64,000 nt of DNA from Lustribacter sp965277075 (GCA_965277075.1 OZ255707.1:1736001-1800000), one strand, 5' to 3'. Positions 7,694-16,601 are shown, numbered from the stretch's first letter. Numbers and translations: made by a program. The notes: generated by a model not told the origin, from the sequence alone.

Positions 7694-9844
7694 CTACCGC
7701 TGAAATGACGGCAACGCCGACGATCCATCGCCGGTCAAGCCGGCGACGAGCGCGTCGGTGACCGTCCGTGGCAGATAGCGTTCGCGCATTCGCCGGCCTT
7801 CGCTCTGCAGCGCGGCCCGCAGCTTCTCGTCGGTCGTCGTCAGCCGCAGGAGCGCTGCGAAACGGCGTGGGTCGAAGCGGTCCTCGACCAAACCCCATGC
7901 GTCCACGAGTTCGCTCGTCCCCCAGTCGCCCGCGGCCACCACGGGCATGTCGAACCACAACGGCGTGATCGCCGCAACGGCATCGAGCGAACGACCGATC
8001 GCGACGGCAACGCTCGACGCACGGTACGCGGCATAACGCTCATCGCGCGCGTTGCCGACGAATTGCACCTCGTTCGTCAAATCGAGCTCCGCCCGTTCCT
8101 TCACCAAGATCGCACGCGCTTCGTCATCGCAATCCTCGTCGAAGACGAGCAGGCGTGCCCGGTTTGCCGATCCGAGAAACGCTACGAAAACGTCGAGCAC
8201 GCGCCGCGCATGCTCCGCGTCGAGCGCTGCGATCGACAGCAGAACGGGTTGCCGCTCGATCCAGCGTTGATGCGCCGGACGGGCACCGTCCCACACCGCC
8301 GGCGATACCGGCATCGCCAGAACGCGCGCCGCGAGGCCGCGCTTCTCGAGGGCCGCGGCAACCGCACGCGACGTTGCAAAGACTGCCCCATGGCGCGGCG
8401 GTAACGCAGCGTCGCCCGCGTGCGCAACGTATACAGCGGCTGCTTCCGGTTGATCCGGGCCGGTCACATGCGCGATCGAGCGCGAGCCGTCGCGCTGCGT
8501 GTGCGTCCCCGCGATCGTCGTCGCAACGTCGAAGCCGGCCGCGCGGAGCGCCTCGCCGAGCGCTGATGCGTATGCGGTCACGTCGCGTTCGCCGAGCGGT
8601 ACGATTTGATCGACCCTGATCGGTGCCCCCGCGTATGACGGCGACGAAACGGCGTCGAGCACGCGACGTGCAACGACGTCCCAGCCCCCGTTGTCGAGCG
8701 CGGCCGCCCAACCGCGTCGACCGACGGCGTCGACCGCGTCGTCCGCCGATTCGTCGATCTCCGCGAACATGCGCGCCCAGTCCTCGAGCGTCGAGCCGGC
8801 CCAACCGCCGCCGCTGTCCTCAACCGCACGCGCCGTCGCCCGGCAACGGCCGTGCACGAACACCGGCCGTTTTGCATACCACGATTCGTAGACCGCGCGT
8901 GAAAAGCTCTCGTGTAGGCTCGGTTGCGCTAGCGCGCGTGCGTACGTCAAGAGCGCCGACTTCGCGTCCTCGTTCACCGGTCCCAAATCGACGATGCCGT
9001 CGTCGCTGCGCGACACGCTGGTCGGACCGGCCAGCACGAGCTGCAACGACGTCGCGGCACGTTGTTCGCGGAACAACTCGTATGCAGCGATCAAAAAGTC
9101 GATGTTCTTTGTCGCGGTCTGGCGCCCCAGGTAGAGCACGTAGCGCGACCGGTGCGGCGTGAAATCCCGAATGCGAATCGGCGAACGCGGCGGTTCGACC
9201 GGCTCGACCGCCTCGCCGACGACGCGGCTCTTCGCATACACGCCCGGGCCGTAGATCGCGGCTGCCGTCTCTTCTTCACCCGGGCTGTTGAACAGCAGTC
9301 CGCGCGCCTTCGCGACGCACGCGCGCACCGGATTCAGATAGGCGTACGCCTCGTCGTGCAGACACGGTATCACATACGCCTTCTCCGCGATCTGCGGCAG
9401 AATCGCTAGGGTCGTGCCGTACAGATACGGCATGAACAGCACGGCGTCGTAGGCGTCGTGCTGTTCGCGCAGATGCTGATGCAGGGCGCGGCTGTTGATG
9501 TTCTCGCCGACGAACACCCGCGCGTCGCGTTCCTCGAGCGGAACGTAGTCGCCCCGCAGCGTGATCTCCGGCAGGGCCGTCAGCGCCGACGTCACGCGAT
9601 TGAACGCAACCCGATCGCGCGAATCGACACGGAACCGCAACAGTCGCAGCCGTTCGGCGAGCTGCGTCGTGCCGGCGCGGTGAAAGTTCGTCGCCCAGTC
9701 GTCGTTGAACGATCGGCAGCACGTCGAGAGCACGTCGACATCGGCGCCGGCCGCGGCAAGCGCGTGGGAGAGTTCCCACGCATGACGCTCCGCGCCGCCG
9801 ATCAACTCGCGGCCGAACCACGGCGTCACGAGCGCGACGCGCAA
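7694..9844 (-). CDS. Fused glycosyltransferase: GT4 module plus second GT4-like module
   Basis: A 716-residue protein made of two GT-B units. The first (about 1-405) has the acceptor-domain start GGAERHAWELSHALAAAG and a donor domain beginning YVLYLGRQTATKNIDF (about 235-250), ending with the E-x7-E-like HESFSRAVYESWYAKRP. The second begins near residue 411 (VDQIVPLGERD) and resembles the N-terminus of the GT4 encoded at 13235-14242. The start is TTG 9844, preceded by a good GGAGGA ribosome site 7 bases upstream and directly abutting the stop of the coiled-coil gene. The first module also resembles the GT4 at 19351. Confidence 0.85.
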   Translation of the reverse strand: MRVALVTPWFGRELIGGAERHAWELSHALAAAGADVDVLSTCCRSFNDDWATNFHRAGTTQLAERLRLLRFRVDSRDRVAFNRVTSALTALPEITLRGDYVPLEERDARVFVGENINSRALHQHLREQHDAYDAVLFMPYLYGTTLAILPQIAEKAYVIPCLHDEAYAYLNPVRACVAKARGLLFNSPGEEETAAAIYGPGVYAKSRVVGEAVEPVEPPRSPIRIRDFTPHRSRYVLYLGRQTATKNIDFLIAAYELFREQRAATSLQLVLAGPTSVSRSDDGIVDLGPVNEDAKSALLTYARALAQPSLHESFSRAVYESWYAKRPVFVHGRCRATARAVEDSGGGWAGSTLEDWARMFAEIDESADDAVDAVGRRGWAAALDNGGWDVVARRVLDAVSSPSYAGAPIRVDQIVPLGERDVTAYASALGEALRAAGFDVATTIAGTHTQRDGSRSIAHVTGPDQPEAAAVYVAHAGDAALPPRHGAVFATSRAVAAALEKRGLAARVLAMPVSPAVWDGARPAHQRWIERQPVLLSIAALDAEHARRVLDVFVAFLGSANRARLLVFDEDCDDEARAILVKERAELDLTNEVQFVGNARDERYAAYRASSVAVAIGRSLDAVAAITPLWFDMPVVAAGDWGTSELVDAWGLVEDRFDPRRFAALLRLTTTDEKLRAALQSEGRRMRERYLPRTVTDALVAGLTGDGSSALPSFQR

Positions 9845-10282
9845 CTAGCGGTCCTCCGATCGCGCGCGCTGTGCGATGCGCACCGCACGCGCGGCGGCGC
9901 GCTCCGATTCGAGCCGCGCTTCCAAGACATCGATGCGTTCGAGCAGCGTCTGCACGAGCGCGAGCGTTTCGCGCTGCGAGCGGATGAGCGCCCCGTTCAC
10001 CTGATGCTGGTCGCGAAATGCGAGCGAAAGGACGCGCAGGATAACGCGCCGGAGCGCGGGTGAGACGAGCGCGGGCGCGCGCACGTCGGCCGGCCACAGC
10101 GTACGCGGCACCGAGCGTTCTTCCGCGCGATCCAGCTGCGCTTCGATCGTACGCGCGTGCACCGCCGCCGCGAGGCGCGCGAGTCGCTCGTCGCCATGCA
10201 CGCCGGGCTCACGCGCGAGCTCATCGTCGATGCGCCGCTCGAGATCCGCGACATCGATCCGCGGATTCCGCGTGCGAATCAT
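9845..10282 (-). CDS. Small coiled-coil protein of glycan locus (paralogue of 14281-14700)
   Basis: A 145-residue, highly charged, mostly helical protein with no transmembrane segment. It begins MIRTRNPRIDVADLERRI, very like the N-terminus of the product of 14281-14700 (MIRPNNSQIDAAALEARV). The middle has a hydrophobic patch (ALRRVILRVLSLAF) and a QHQVNGALIRSQ segment; the C-terminus is a long heptad-like helix (LLERIDVLEARLESERAA). I start it at ATG 10282, where ATGA overlaps the stop of the polymerase/ligase gene; longer reading of the frame lies inside that gene. Similar stretches occur as N-terminal extensions of sugar methyltransferases and glycosyltransferases, so it may scaffold the following GT4. 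Function is unknown. Confidence 0.7.
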   Translation of the reverse strand: MIRTRNPRIDVADLERRIDDELAREPGVHGDERLARLAAAVHARTIEAQLDRAEERSVPRTLWPADVRAPALVSPALRRVILRVLSLAFRDQHQVNGALIRSQRETLALVQTLLERIDVLEARLESERAAARAVRIAQRARSEDR

Positions 10283-11604
10283 ACGGCTCCCGGCATCGGC
10301 CCGACGTCGTCGCGCGCCGCTAGCAACTCGACGACCGCGATCGCAACGATGACCGACCAGAACACGCCGATCTTTGGAAAAAACCAGAGGTCGTCGAACA
10401 CCTGGTGCAGCGCGAATGCGACGTTCGCCGCAAATATTCCGATCACGAGCGGACGCCGCGAAAAGCGCCGCGCGAACGTCGCGATCGACGTCCAGATGAA
10501 AAACAGCGTCGCGGCCAGCCCAACGAGACCCGTCTCGGCGAGGGCCTGCAAGTAGATGCTGTTGGCGTGAGTGCGAACTTCCGGATGTCCGACCATTCCG
10601 AGTTCGAATTCGAAGTTGCCGGCGCCAATGCCCACCAGGGGCGACGTCCGCCATAACTCCACCGCCGAAGACCAGAGAATCGCCCGCGTTCCTAAATGGT
10701 CGGGCTGCGGCACTTCGGCCAGCGTAAAAAAGCGGGCCTCGAGGCCCACGGCGAGCCCGAGCCCGACGAGGATGACGACGAGCGCCACGGCCCCGACGCC
10801 GAACCGCACGCCGACCTGCCGCGACGGTCGCGTCACCAGCAGGACGACGGCGGCGGCAGCGAGCCCGGCGACGATCCCCGAGCGCGAAAGCGTGGCGGCT
10901 TCGGCCGCTGCGCTCAGCACGAGCGCCGTCACGAGCCACGCATTGCGGTGAACGAGCGTGCGCGCAAAGAGCACCGGCACGAGCACGTTGAGCCAGCCGG
11001 CGAACTGGTTGGGGCCTTCGAGCGAACCCGAAACACGCGGGACGCCGGCCCCGCGCACGAACACGCCCGACGACGCGCCCGTGAGCAACTGGAAAACCGA
11101 TTCGGCGACCTGCACGAACGCGACGGCGATCAATGCGGTCCATACGGGCCGATCGTCGGGATCGCTCGCGAACCCGACGGTCACGGCTGCAAACGTGACC
11201 GCGTACTCGAGCCACTTCGCGAACTCGCGTGCGACCGCGTCGTGATGCAGCGCGTGCAACGCCGAAACGACGATTGCGCCGAGCACGGCGGCGAAGGCGA
11301 CCAGCAACGCGCGGACCGGGCGCTCGGTCACGATGCGTAGCGACGCGCGATGAACGATCAACGCCAGGACGAAACCGGCGAGTGCCGCTTTCGGCACCGT
11401 GATCGACGTATCGAATACGTACCGCGCGTCGGCAAACGGTGCGCAGAAGATCAACACACCGACACCCAGCGCGGGCCGGCGATACGTCAGCGCGCCGACA
11501 CCGATCGCGACCAGCGCGAAGAACGCGGCGCTGAGCGGATCGAGCGGATAATGCGGCGGGTAGAAAACGGGCGGGAAAACGTACCCCGGTTGCCAGCGGA
11601 TCAC
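10279..11604 (-). CDS. O-antigen ligase/polymerase family membrane protein (Wzy/WaaL-like)
   Basis: A 441-residue polytopic membrane protein with about ten to twelve helices. The signature Wzy_C/O-antigen ligase region is present: RVSGSLEGPNQFAGWLN, then SRSGIVAGL, then a large periplasmic loop carrying GTRAILWSSAVELWRTSP followed by GIGAGNFEFEL and HANSIYLQALAETG. It either polymerises flipped repeat units or ligates the glycan to its carrier; sequence alone does not separate the two. Start chosen at GTG 11604, overlapping the MurJ-like stop as GTGA. It sits between the MurJ-like flippase and a coiled-coil gene. Confidence 0.88.
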   Translation of the reverse strand: MIRWQPGYVFPPVFYPPHYPLDPLSAAFFALVAIGVGALTYRRPALGVGVLIFCAPFADARYVFDTSITVPKAALAGFVLALIVHRASLRIVTERPVRALLVAFAAVLGAIVVSALHALHHDAVAREFAKWLEYAVTFAAVTVGFASDPDDRPVWTALIAVAFVQVAESVFQLLTGASSGVFVRGAGVPRVSGSLEGPNQFAGWLNVLVPVLFARTLVHRNAWLVTALVLSAAAEAATLSRSGIVAGLAAAAVVLLVTRPSRQVGVRFGVGAVALVVILVGLGLAVGLEARFFTLAEVPQPDHLGTRAILWSSAVELWRTSPLVGIGAGNFEFELGMVGHPEVRTHANSIYLQALAETGLVGLAATLFFIWTSIATFARRFSRRPLVIGIFAANVAFALHQVFDDLWFFPKIGVFWSVIVAIAVVELLAARDDVGPMPGAV

Positions 11605-13190
11605 GGCAACGGAATCAATTCGCGCGTCTTTCGTCGCAAGAGCAGGTCGATCGCAAGGTGTAGTTCCTCGCTGTCGACGATGCGCGCGAGTGCCAAGAAC
11701 AGCAACGTTCCGAACACCACGTGTTCGATCAGATTCGTTCCGCGCGACACGAGCGTCGGCGCCGGCGGCGAACCGTAGAGCTGCACGACGACGAGCGCGA
11801 GCGCCATCGACACGCTGCACGCCGTCACCTTACCGAACGAAAACACGATCGCTCGAACGTCGAATCCGCCGACGACGCGCCACGCGACGACGGCCAAGGC
11901 CCCCGTCTGCAGCGTCTGGCTCACCGCGTTCGCGAGCAGCAGCCCGCGCGCGCCGAGCGACGGCAGCCACCAGACCGAGAAGATCACGTTGAGCACCACG
12001 GTCGCGATTGCGATCACGATCGTCGTGCGAACGTTGCCCGATGCGAAAAGATAGCGCGTCAAGACGACGTTCGCTGCAAGCGCGACGAGGCCGCACGCCG
12101 CATACGGCAAGAGCGCGGAGCACAGTGCGGTCGCCTCCGGCGTAAACGCGCCGCGTTCGAAGAGTGTCTGCACGATCGGCTGTGCGAGGATGCACAGTCC
12201 GATCGCCGAGGGCACCGTCAAAAAGATTACCATCTTCAACCCGGTTGCGATGCTGCGCCGCATCGCCGCGCGATTCTTGCTCGCGAACTGGGCGGCGAAT
12301 ACCGGGAAGATCACGGTCGCGATCGCGGTGACGAAGATCTGTTGCGGCAGCCCGACGAGCTTCACCGCATAGTTCATACCCGCGATCGAACCGACGTTGA
12401 GCGCCGATGCGAAGTACCGATCGAAGAAGAGCGCAGCCTGACCAGCCGTCGAGCCGAGCGCGATCGGCGCGAGCACCGCGAGCAACCGTTGCACGCCGGG
12501 GTGCGCCGGCTCGAACGCGATGTGAAAACAGCGCAGGCCGATGAATGCCGGCAGCTGCACGACGAGCTGCGCGTATGCACCCGCGAGCGTACCGACGACC
12601 AGCGCGCCGATGCCGTACTGGGGAAACAGCGCGACGACGAGCACGACGGTCAACACGTTGGCCGCGGCGCCTTGCAACGCGGTCCAGGTAAACCGATGGT
12701 ACGCGTTGAGCAGCGCCGCGATTACACCGGCGATGCTCGTCGCAACGATCGTCGGCATCAGCCACTGCGTCATCACGACGGCTTCGTGCAATCGGACGCC
12801 GTCGAAGCGCGCGATCCACGGCACGTAGATCGGCGCGAGCCACGCGCCGACCCCCGCGGCGACGGTAAGGACGACCGCGAGTCCGATAACCAGCGTGCTC
12901 GCGAGACGCCACGCCGCGTCTTCGGCACCCGTTGCGAAATACTCCGAGAAGATCGGCACGAGCCCGCTCACGAGCGCGCCGTTGAAGACGCCGAACAGAA
13001 TCGTCGGTACGACCGCTGCCGCCAGAAACGCGTCCATGCCGCCGGTCGCCCCGAAATAGCGCGCGTTGAGGACCTCGCGTACAAAACCCAAGACGGTCGA
13101 GGCAAGCGTTGCGGCCATTACGACGACTGTCGAACGCGCGACGCGCTGCGGGGTCTGCCGAGCAGAAACGACCGTGAGTTGTGGGCTCAC
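11601..13190 (-). CDS. MurJ/MviN-family lipid flippase
   Basis: A 529-residue membrane protein with about fourteen helices. The N-terminus carries the MviN pattern: GFVREVLNARYFGATGGMDAF followed by VVPTILFGVFNGALVSGLVPIFSEYF. MurJ exports lipid II for peptidoglycan. Here the gene lies inside a glycan operon, so the substrate could instead be a lipid-linked oligosaccharide, as inferred for other MviN-like proteins in exopolysaccharide loci. A Wzx-type flippase is encoded in the same operon. GTG start. The gene follows the GT4 by 44 bases. Whether this is the genome's only MurJ cannot be told from the window. Confidence 0.85.
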   Translation of the reverse strand: MSPQLTVVSARQTPQRVARSTVVVMAATLASTVLGFVREVLNARYFGATGGMDAFLAAAVVPTILFGVFNGALVSGLVPIFSEYFATGAEDAAWRLASTLVIGLAVVLTVAAGVGAWLAPIYVPWIARFDGVRLHEAVVMTQWLMPTIVATSIAGVIAALLNAYHRFTWTALQGAAANVLTVVLVVALFPQYGIGALVVGTLAGAYAQLVVQLPAFIGLRCFHIAFEPAHPGVQRLLAVLAPIALGSTAGQAALFFDRYFASALNVGSIAGMNYAVKLVGLPQQIFVTAIATVIFPVFAAQFASKNRAAMRRSIATGLKMVIFLTVPSAIGLCILAQPIVQTLFERGAFTPEATALCSALLPYAACGLVALAANVVLTRYLFASGNVRTTIVIAIATVVLNVIFSVWWLPSLGARGLLLANAVSQTLQTGALAVVAWRVVGGFDVRAIVFSFGKVTACSVSMALALVVVQLYGSPPAPTLVSRGTNLIEHVVFGTLLFLALARIVDSEELHLAIDLLLRRKTRELIPLP

Positions 13191-13234
13191 GGACGCCTAG
13201 CGGATCGAGCGGGGTCCACGAAGCGATATACGCC

Positions 13235-14242
13235 TCATGAAGCCAGAAGCCCGTCGATGATGCGATCGAACGCTGCCAGCGTTTTCTCGGGCCGGAACGC
13301 GTCGAGCCGCCGCTCCCCGGCGGCCACAACCTTCGCGTAAAGCACGGCGTCGGCACACAGCTCCGCGACGACGGCGGCAACGGCGAATGCGTCGGAATGT
13401 TCGAAGATGATTCCCGCTTCGCCAAGCGTTTCCGGAACCGCGGCGTTGGCAGCGGCGACGATCGGCAGCCCGAACATCATCGCCTCGACGAGCGGCACGC
13501 AGAAGCCCTCGTGTTCGCTCAAACACACGTACACGTCATGCGACGTGTAGATCTCGACGAGCGTCTCATCGTCGATCGAACCGGTCAGCCGGACGCGGTT
13601 CCGCACACCGGCGGCATCGATCGCCGACTGCAACGCCCAGTAATAGGGATCGGCGAGCGAGTAAGCGCCGGCGAGCGTGAGCAGCGCCGATGGATCGCGT
13701 TGCACGTACGCGCCAAACGACGCGACAAGTGCGAGGAGACCCTTGTTCGGCGCAATGCGCCCGACCGCGAGCCAGCGTACGCCGTTGCCGGTCGTACGTC
13801 GCGCGGGCGTGCGGGTGTTCTTCGACGCGGCGAAGCGCCGCGCATCGATGCAAAACGGCAACACGCCGGCATCGACGCCCCCGAGCGAACGCAACTCGTT
13901 CGCACCAAAGCGCGAATCGGCGAACCGCAGCGAAAAGCGCGGCGCGATCCGCGGCAGCGCGCGGCGTCCCTCGGCGACGATCTGCGCTAGAGCGGGCTGA
14001 TAGGGTCGCAGAAATTCGGGCGGCGTCACGCCGTGATAGATCAGCGCCTTGCGTCCCGGGCGCCGCGCGACTGCGAGTCCAAGATCGGCTGCCGTCGCGT
14101 GATGGTACACGACCGCGTCGGCGCGCGTCGTCCGAACGTGCTCGAACGGCACAACCTCGGCGCACCTGGCGGGTTCGGCATTCACCGCGACGATCGCGGA
14201 GGCGAAGCCGCGCTCGCGCAGACGGTGCGCGAACAACCGCAC
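13235..14242 (-). CDS. Family 4 glycosyltransferase, start codon uncertain
   Basis: From GTG 14242 the product is 335 residues with a GT-B fold: HGVTPPEFLRPY in the acceptor domain, WLAVGRIAPNKG opening the donor domain, and the E-x7-E-like EHEGFCVPLVEAMMFGLP near the C-terminus. From this GTG the first beta strand of the fold is missing. The same frame continues upstream as VDQIVHTYGERDAVSDE, which matches the start of the second module of the 716-residue transferase (VDQIVPLGERD), yet it contains no ATG, GTG or TTG before an in-frame stop inside the coiled-coil gene. The true product may start at an unusual codon or be fused by frameshifting. Confidence 0.8.
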   Translation of the reverse strand: MRLFAHRLRERGFASAIVAVNAEPARCAEVVPFEHVRTTRADAVVYHHATAADLGLAVARRPGRKALIYHGVTPPEFLRPYQPALAQIVAEGRRALPRIAPRFSLRFADSRFGANELRSLGGVDAGVLPFCIDARRFAASKNTRTPARRTTGNGVRWLAVGRIAPNKGLLALVASFGAYVQRDPSALLTLAGAYSLADPYYWALQSAIDAAGVRNRVRLTGSIDDETLVEIYTSHDVYVCLSEHEGFCVPLVEAMMFGLPIVAAANAAVPETLGEAGIIFEHSDAFAVAAVVAELCADAVLYAKVVAAGERRLDAFRPEKTLAAFDRIIDGLLAS

Positions 14243-14280
14243 CTCATCGGAGACGGCATCGCGTTCGCCATAGGTGTGAA

Positions 14281-14700
14281 CTATTTGATCGACGCGCGTA
14301 CTGCCTCGAGCTCCACGAGCAACGCGCGCTGCGCGAACGCGAGTTCGCGCACGGCGTGCACGACCGCGACGAGCGCGTCATTTTGTTGCGCGTCGAGTTC
14401 GCGTTGCGGCGCGAAGACGATGTTGTACGCACGCAGTGCCAACGCGGCGATCGGTCCGAGCTTGGCAACCGACGAGGGAATCCGATGGCGCGCAACATTG
14501 CGTTCGCGCGCGCTACGGACGGATTCCAGCGCGGCTTCGAGCGCGTCGGTAATCACGGCAAGTCGCGTGACGACCTCGTCGATCGGCAGCGGTGTTTCAG
14601 GCGACGACTCGGACGAGGCGCTCCGCAGACGGCCGGCTTCGCTCGCCACGCGCGCTTCGAGCGCCGCCGCATCGATTTGCGAATTGTTCGGCCGAATCAC
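14281..14700 (-). CDS. Small coiled-coil protein of glycan locus (paralogue of 9845-10282)
   Basis: A 139-residue acidic, alanine-rich helical protein, GTG start. It begins MIRPNNSQIDAAALEARV and so resembles the product of 9845-10282. It has a central hydrophobic patch (KLGPIAALALRAYNIVF), a QQNDALVAVVHAVREL segment like the QHQVNGALIRSQ of its paralogue, and a C-terminal coiled coil. Both copies directly precede a GT4 gene. Its stop codon TAG overlaps an ATA codon in the frame of the next gene. It may act as a scaffold or membrane-associated partner of the glycosyltransferase; that is inference, and no catalytic motif is visible. Confidence 0.7.
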   Translation of the reverse strand: MIRPNNSQIDAAALEARVASEAGRLRSASSESSPETPLPIDEVVTRLAVITDALEAALESVRSARERNVARHRIPSSVAKLGPIAALALRAYNIVFAPQRELDAQQNDALVAVVHAVRELAFAQRALLVELEAVRASIK

Positions 14701-14728
14701 GCGCGTTCACCGCACGCGCTGCACGCGA

Positions 14729-15409
14729 TTAGTGCGCGCCGATGCCGCGAATGATAGCCGGAATCGTTCGAGCGATCAGGAGTACGTCGCCGAGCGGAGT
14801 CCACCCATGGATGTACGCGGCATCGAGTGCCATCCACTGCTCGAACGAGAGTTGCGAGCGGCCCGAGATCTGCCACAGGCAGGTGACACCCGGTTTGACC
14901 GAGAGCCGGCGCATCGCGCGCTGATCGTAGCGGGCGACTTCTTCGGGCAGCGGCGGGCGCGGCCCGACGATCGCCATGTCACCGGTGAGGACGTTGATGA
15001 AATTCGGCAGTTCGTCGATGCTCGTGCGCCGCAAAAACCCGCCGAGCTCGTGCAGGCGCGGATCGCGACGCACTTTGAAGACCGGGCCGTCGGCTTCGTT
15101 GAGGTGATTCACTTCCTCACGCCGGTCGTGCGCGTTGCGCACCATCGTGCGCAGCTTCCACATGACAAAACGCTGACCGCCGATCCCGACGCGCTCTTGC
15201 CGGAAAAGCGGTCCCTCGCCGGTAACGATCACAATCGCCGCCATCGCGAGCAGCAAAACCGGCGACGTGACGATTAGTCCGACCGATGCGACCGTGATGT
15301 CGAGACTGCGTTTGACGGCCCAGTACCAGGCCGGAACCGCACGATGCGCGAGCGCAATATCGGAGGCCTGCGCGAGCGCCGGCCGGAGACGGGTCTCGAC
15401 TGCGCTCAA
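14729..15409 (-). CDS. Initiating phosphoglycosyl transferase (bacterial sugar transferase, WbaP C-domain/PglC-like)
   Basis: A 226-residue monotopic phosphoglycosyl transferase that should move a sugar-1-phosphate from a UDP-sugar to undecaprenyl phosphate, starting glycan assembly at the inner membrane. Visible features are KRSLDITVASVG leading into a single re-entrant hydrophobic segment (about 38-62), FRQERVGIGG, the catalytic Asp-Glu pair D132-E133 in RRTSIDELPNF, and GDMAIVGPRPP. It lacks the extra N-terminal membrane domain of WbaP/WcaJ. TTG start, with TTGA overlapping the stop of the phosphopentomutase gene, so the two are likely translationally coupled. Confidence 0.93.
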   Translation of the reverse strand: MSAVETRLRPALAQASDIALAHRAVPAWYWAVKRSLDITVASVGLIVTSPVLLLAMAAIVIVTGEGPLFRQERVGIGGQRFVMWKLRTMVRNAHDRREEVNHLNEADGPVFKVRRDPRLHELGGFLRRTSIDELPNFINVLTGDMAIVGPRPPLPEEVARYDQRAMRRLSVKPGVTCLWQISGRSQLSFEQWMALDAAYIHGWTPLGDVLLIARTIPAIIRGIGAH

Positions 15410-16530
15410 CGAGCGACCCCGCCGACGATGTCGGCCATCCGTTCACCGACGCGACTCATCCCATCCACGACTCCGATATCACCCGTCGACGCGCCGTATT
15501 CCAAAAACGGCACGTACTCGCGCGTGTGATCGCTGCCCGGCGCCGTCGGATCGCAGCCGTGATCAGCGGTGAAGATGAGCCCGTCACCCGGGCGGATGCG
15601 TTCGAGAATCGACGGTACGAGCGCGTCGAGTCGCTCGAGCGCATCGGCGTAACCGCGCACGTTGCGGCGATGTCCGTACTTCGTATCGAAGTCGTTCAGG
15701 TTCGTGAAGACGACGCCATGATTGAGGGTATCCGCAATCTCGAGCGCTTTGCTCACGCCTTCGTCGTTATCCGCGACGCGAACCGATTCGGCGATTCCCT
15801 GGCCGCAATAGATGTCGCAAATTTTACCGACCGCGTGCACAGGAACGCCGTCGGCGGCAATGCGATCGAGCACCGTCGGCGGCGGCGGGATCGCATAATC
15901 GCGACGGTTGGCGGTGCGCACATACGACCCGGGCGCGCCGGCGAACGGGCGCGCAATCACGCGATTGACCTGATGCGGCGGCACGAGCATCGCGCGCGCG
16001 CGTTCGCACCAATCGTAGAGAAGGGGTAACGAAATCGTGTCTTCGTGTGCAGCTACCTGAAATACCGAATCGGCCGACGTATAAAGAATGGGCCGGCCCG
16101 TGCGCTGGTGTTCTTCGCCGAGTTGCTCGATGATCTCGGTGCCGGATGCGGCGATATTGCCGAGCGGCGCTTTGCCGGTGATAACGGTAAATGCATCGAT
16201 GACCTCCGGCGGAAAACCGTCCGGGTATGTCGGAAAGGGGATGTCGATAACGATCCCAGCCATTTCCCAATGGCCGGTGATTGTATCTTTGCCACGCGAC
16301 ATTTCACGCAAACGTCCAACCACCCCGCTCGGGCGGTCGACCGCCGCGACACCACGAATCGTCGTCGTTCTGCCCAGACCGAGGCGTTCGAAATTCGGCA
16401 AATGCACGCCTCCGACACGTTCTGCAACATTGCCGATCGTATTCGCGAGCGGTGCGTCACCGTACAGGTTCGCGTCTGGCAATGCCCCCACGCCGGCAGA
16501 GTCCAACACGAAAGCGAGTACGCGCGGCAT
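15406..16530 (-). CDS. deoB: Phosphopentomutase
   Basis: A 374-residue enzyme of the alkaline phosphatase superfamily that interconverts ribose-1-phosphate (or deoxyribose-1-phosphate) and the 5-phosphate. Metal-ligand motifs are in place: LDSAGVGALPDA (residues 9-20), the catalytic-threonine region KDTITGHWEMAG, the NDFDTKYGHR block, and ADHGCDPT followed by SDHTREYVP near the C-terminus. Length is slightly under the usual 390-400. It is the first gene of the minus-strand operon leading into glycan genes and shares a TTGA overlap with the phosphoglycosyl transferase. Whether it serves nucleoside salvage or pentose supply is not decided by the sequence. Confidence 0.93.
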   Translation of the reverse strand: MPRVLAFVLDSAGVGALPDANLYGDAPLANTIGNVAERVGGVHLPNFERLGLGRTTTIRGVAAVDRPSGVVGRLREMSRGKDTITGHWEMAGIVIDIPFPTYPDGFPPEVIDAFTVITGKAPLGNIAASGTEIIEQLGEEHQRTGRPILYTSADSVFQVAAHEDTISLPLLYDWCERARAMLVPPHQVNRVIARPFAGAPGSYVRTANRRDYAIPPPPTVLDRIAADGVPVHAVGKICDIYCGQGIAESVRVADNDEGVSKALEIADTLNHGVVFTNLNDFDTKYGHRRNVRGYADALERLDALVPSILERIRPGDGLIFTADHGCDPTAPGSDHTREYVPFLEYGASTGDIGVVDGMSRVGERMADIVGGVAR

Positions 16531-16601
16531 GTCCGAAACCGCCGTTCGTTCCGTCGCAGGACCGCGCCTCCCTTACGACTGAACGCGCAACATCAGTCCT
16601 A

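Noticed and set aside
11721..13340. A 539-codon open frame on the plus strand
   Set aside because: It mirrors the MurJ-like gene, is full of Arg/Asp/Glu/His repeats typical of antisense frames in high-GC DNA, and has no family motif.
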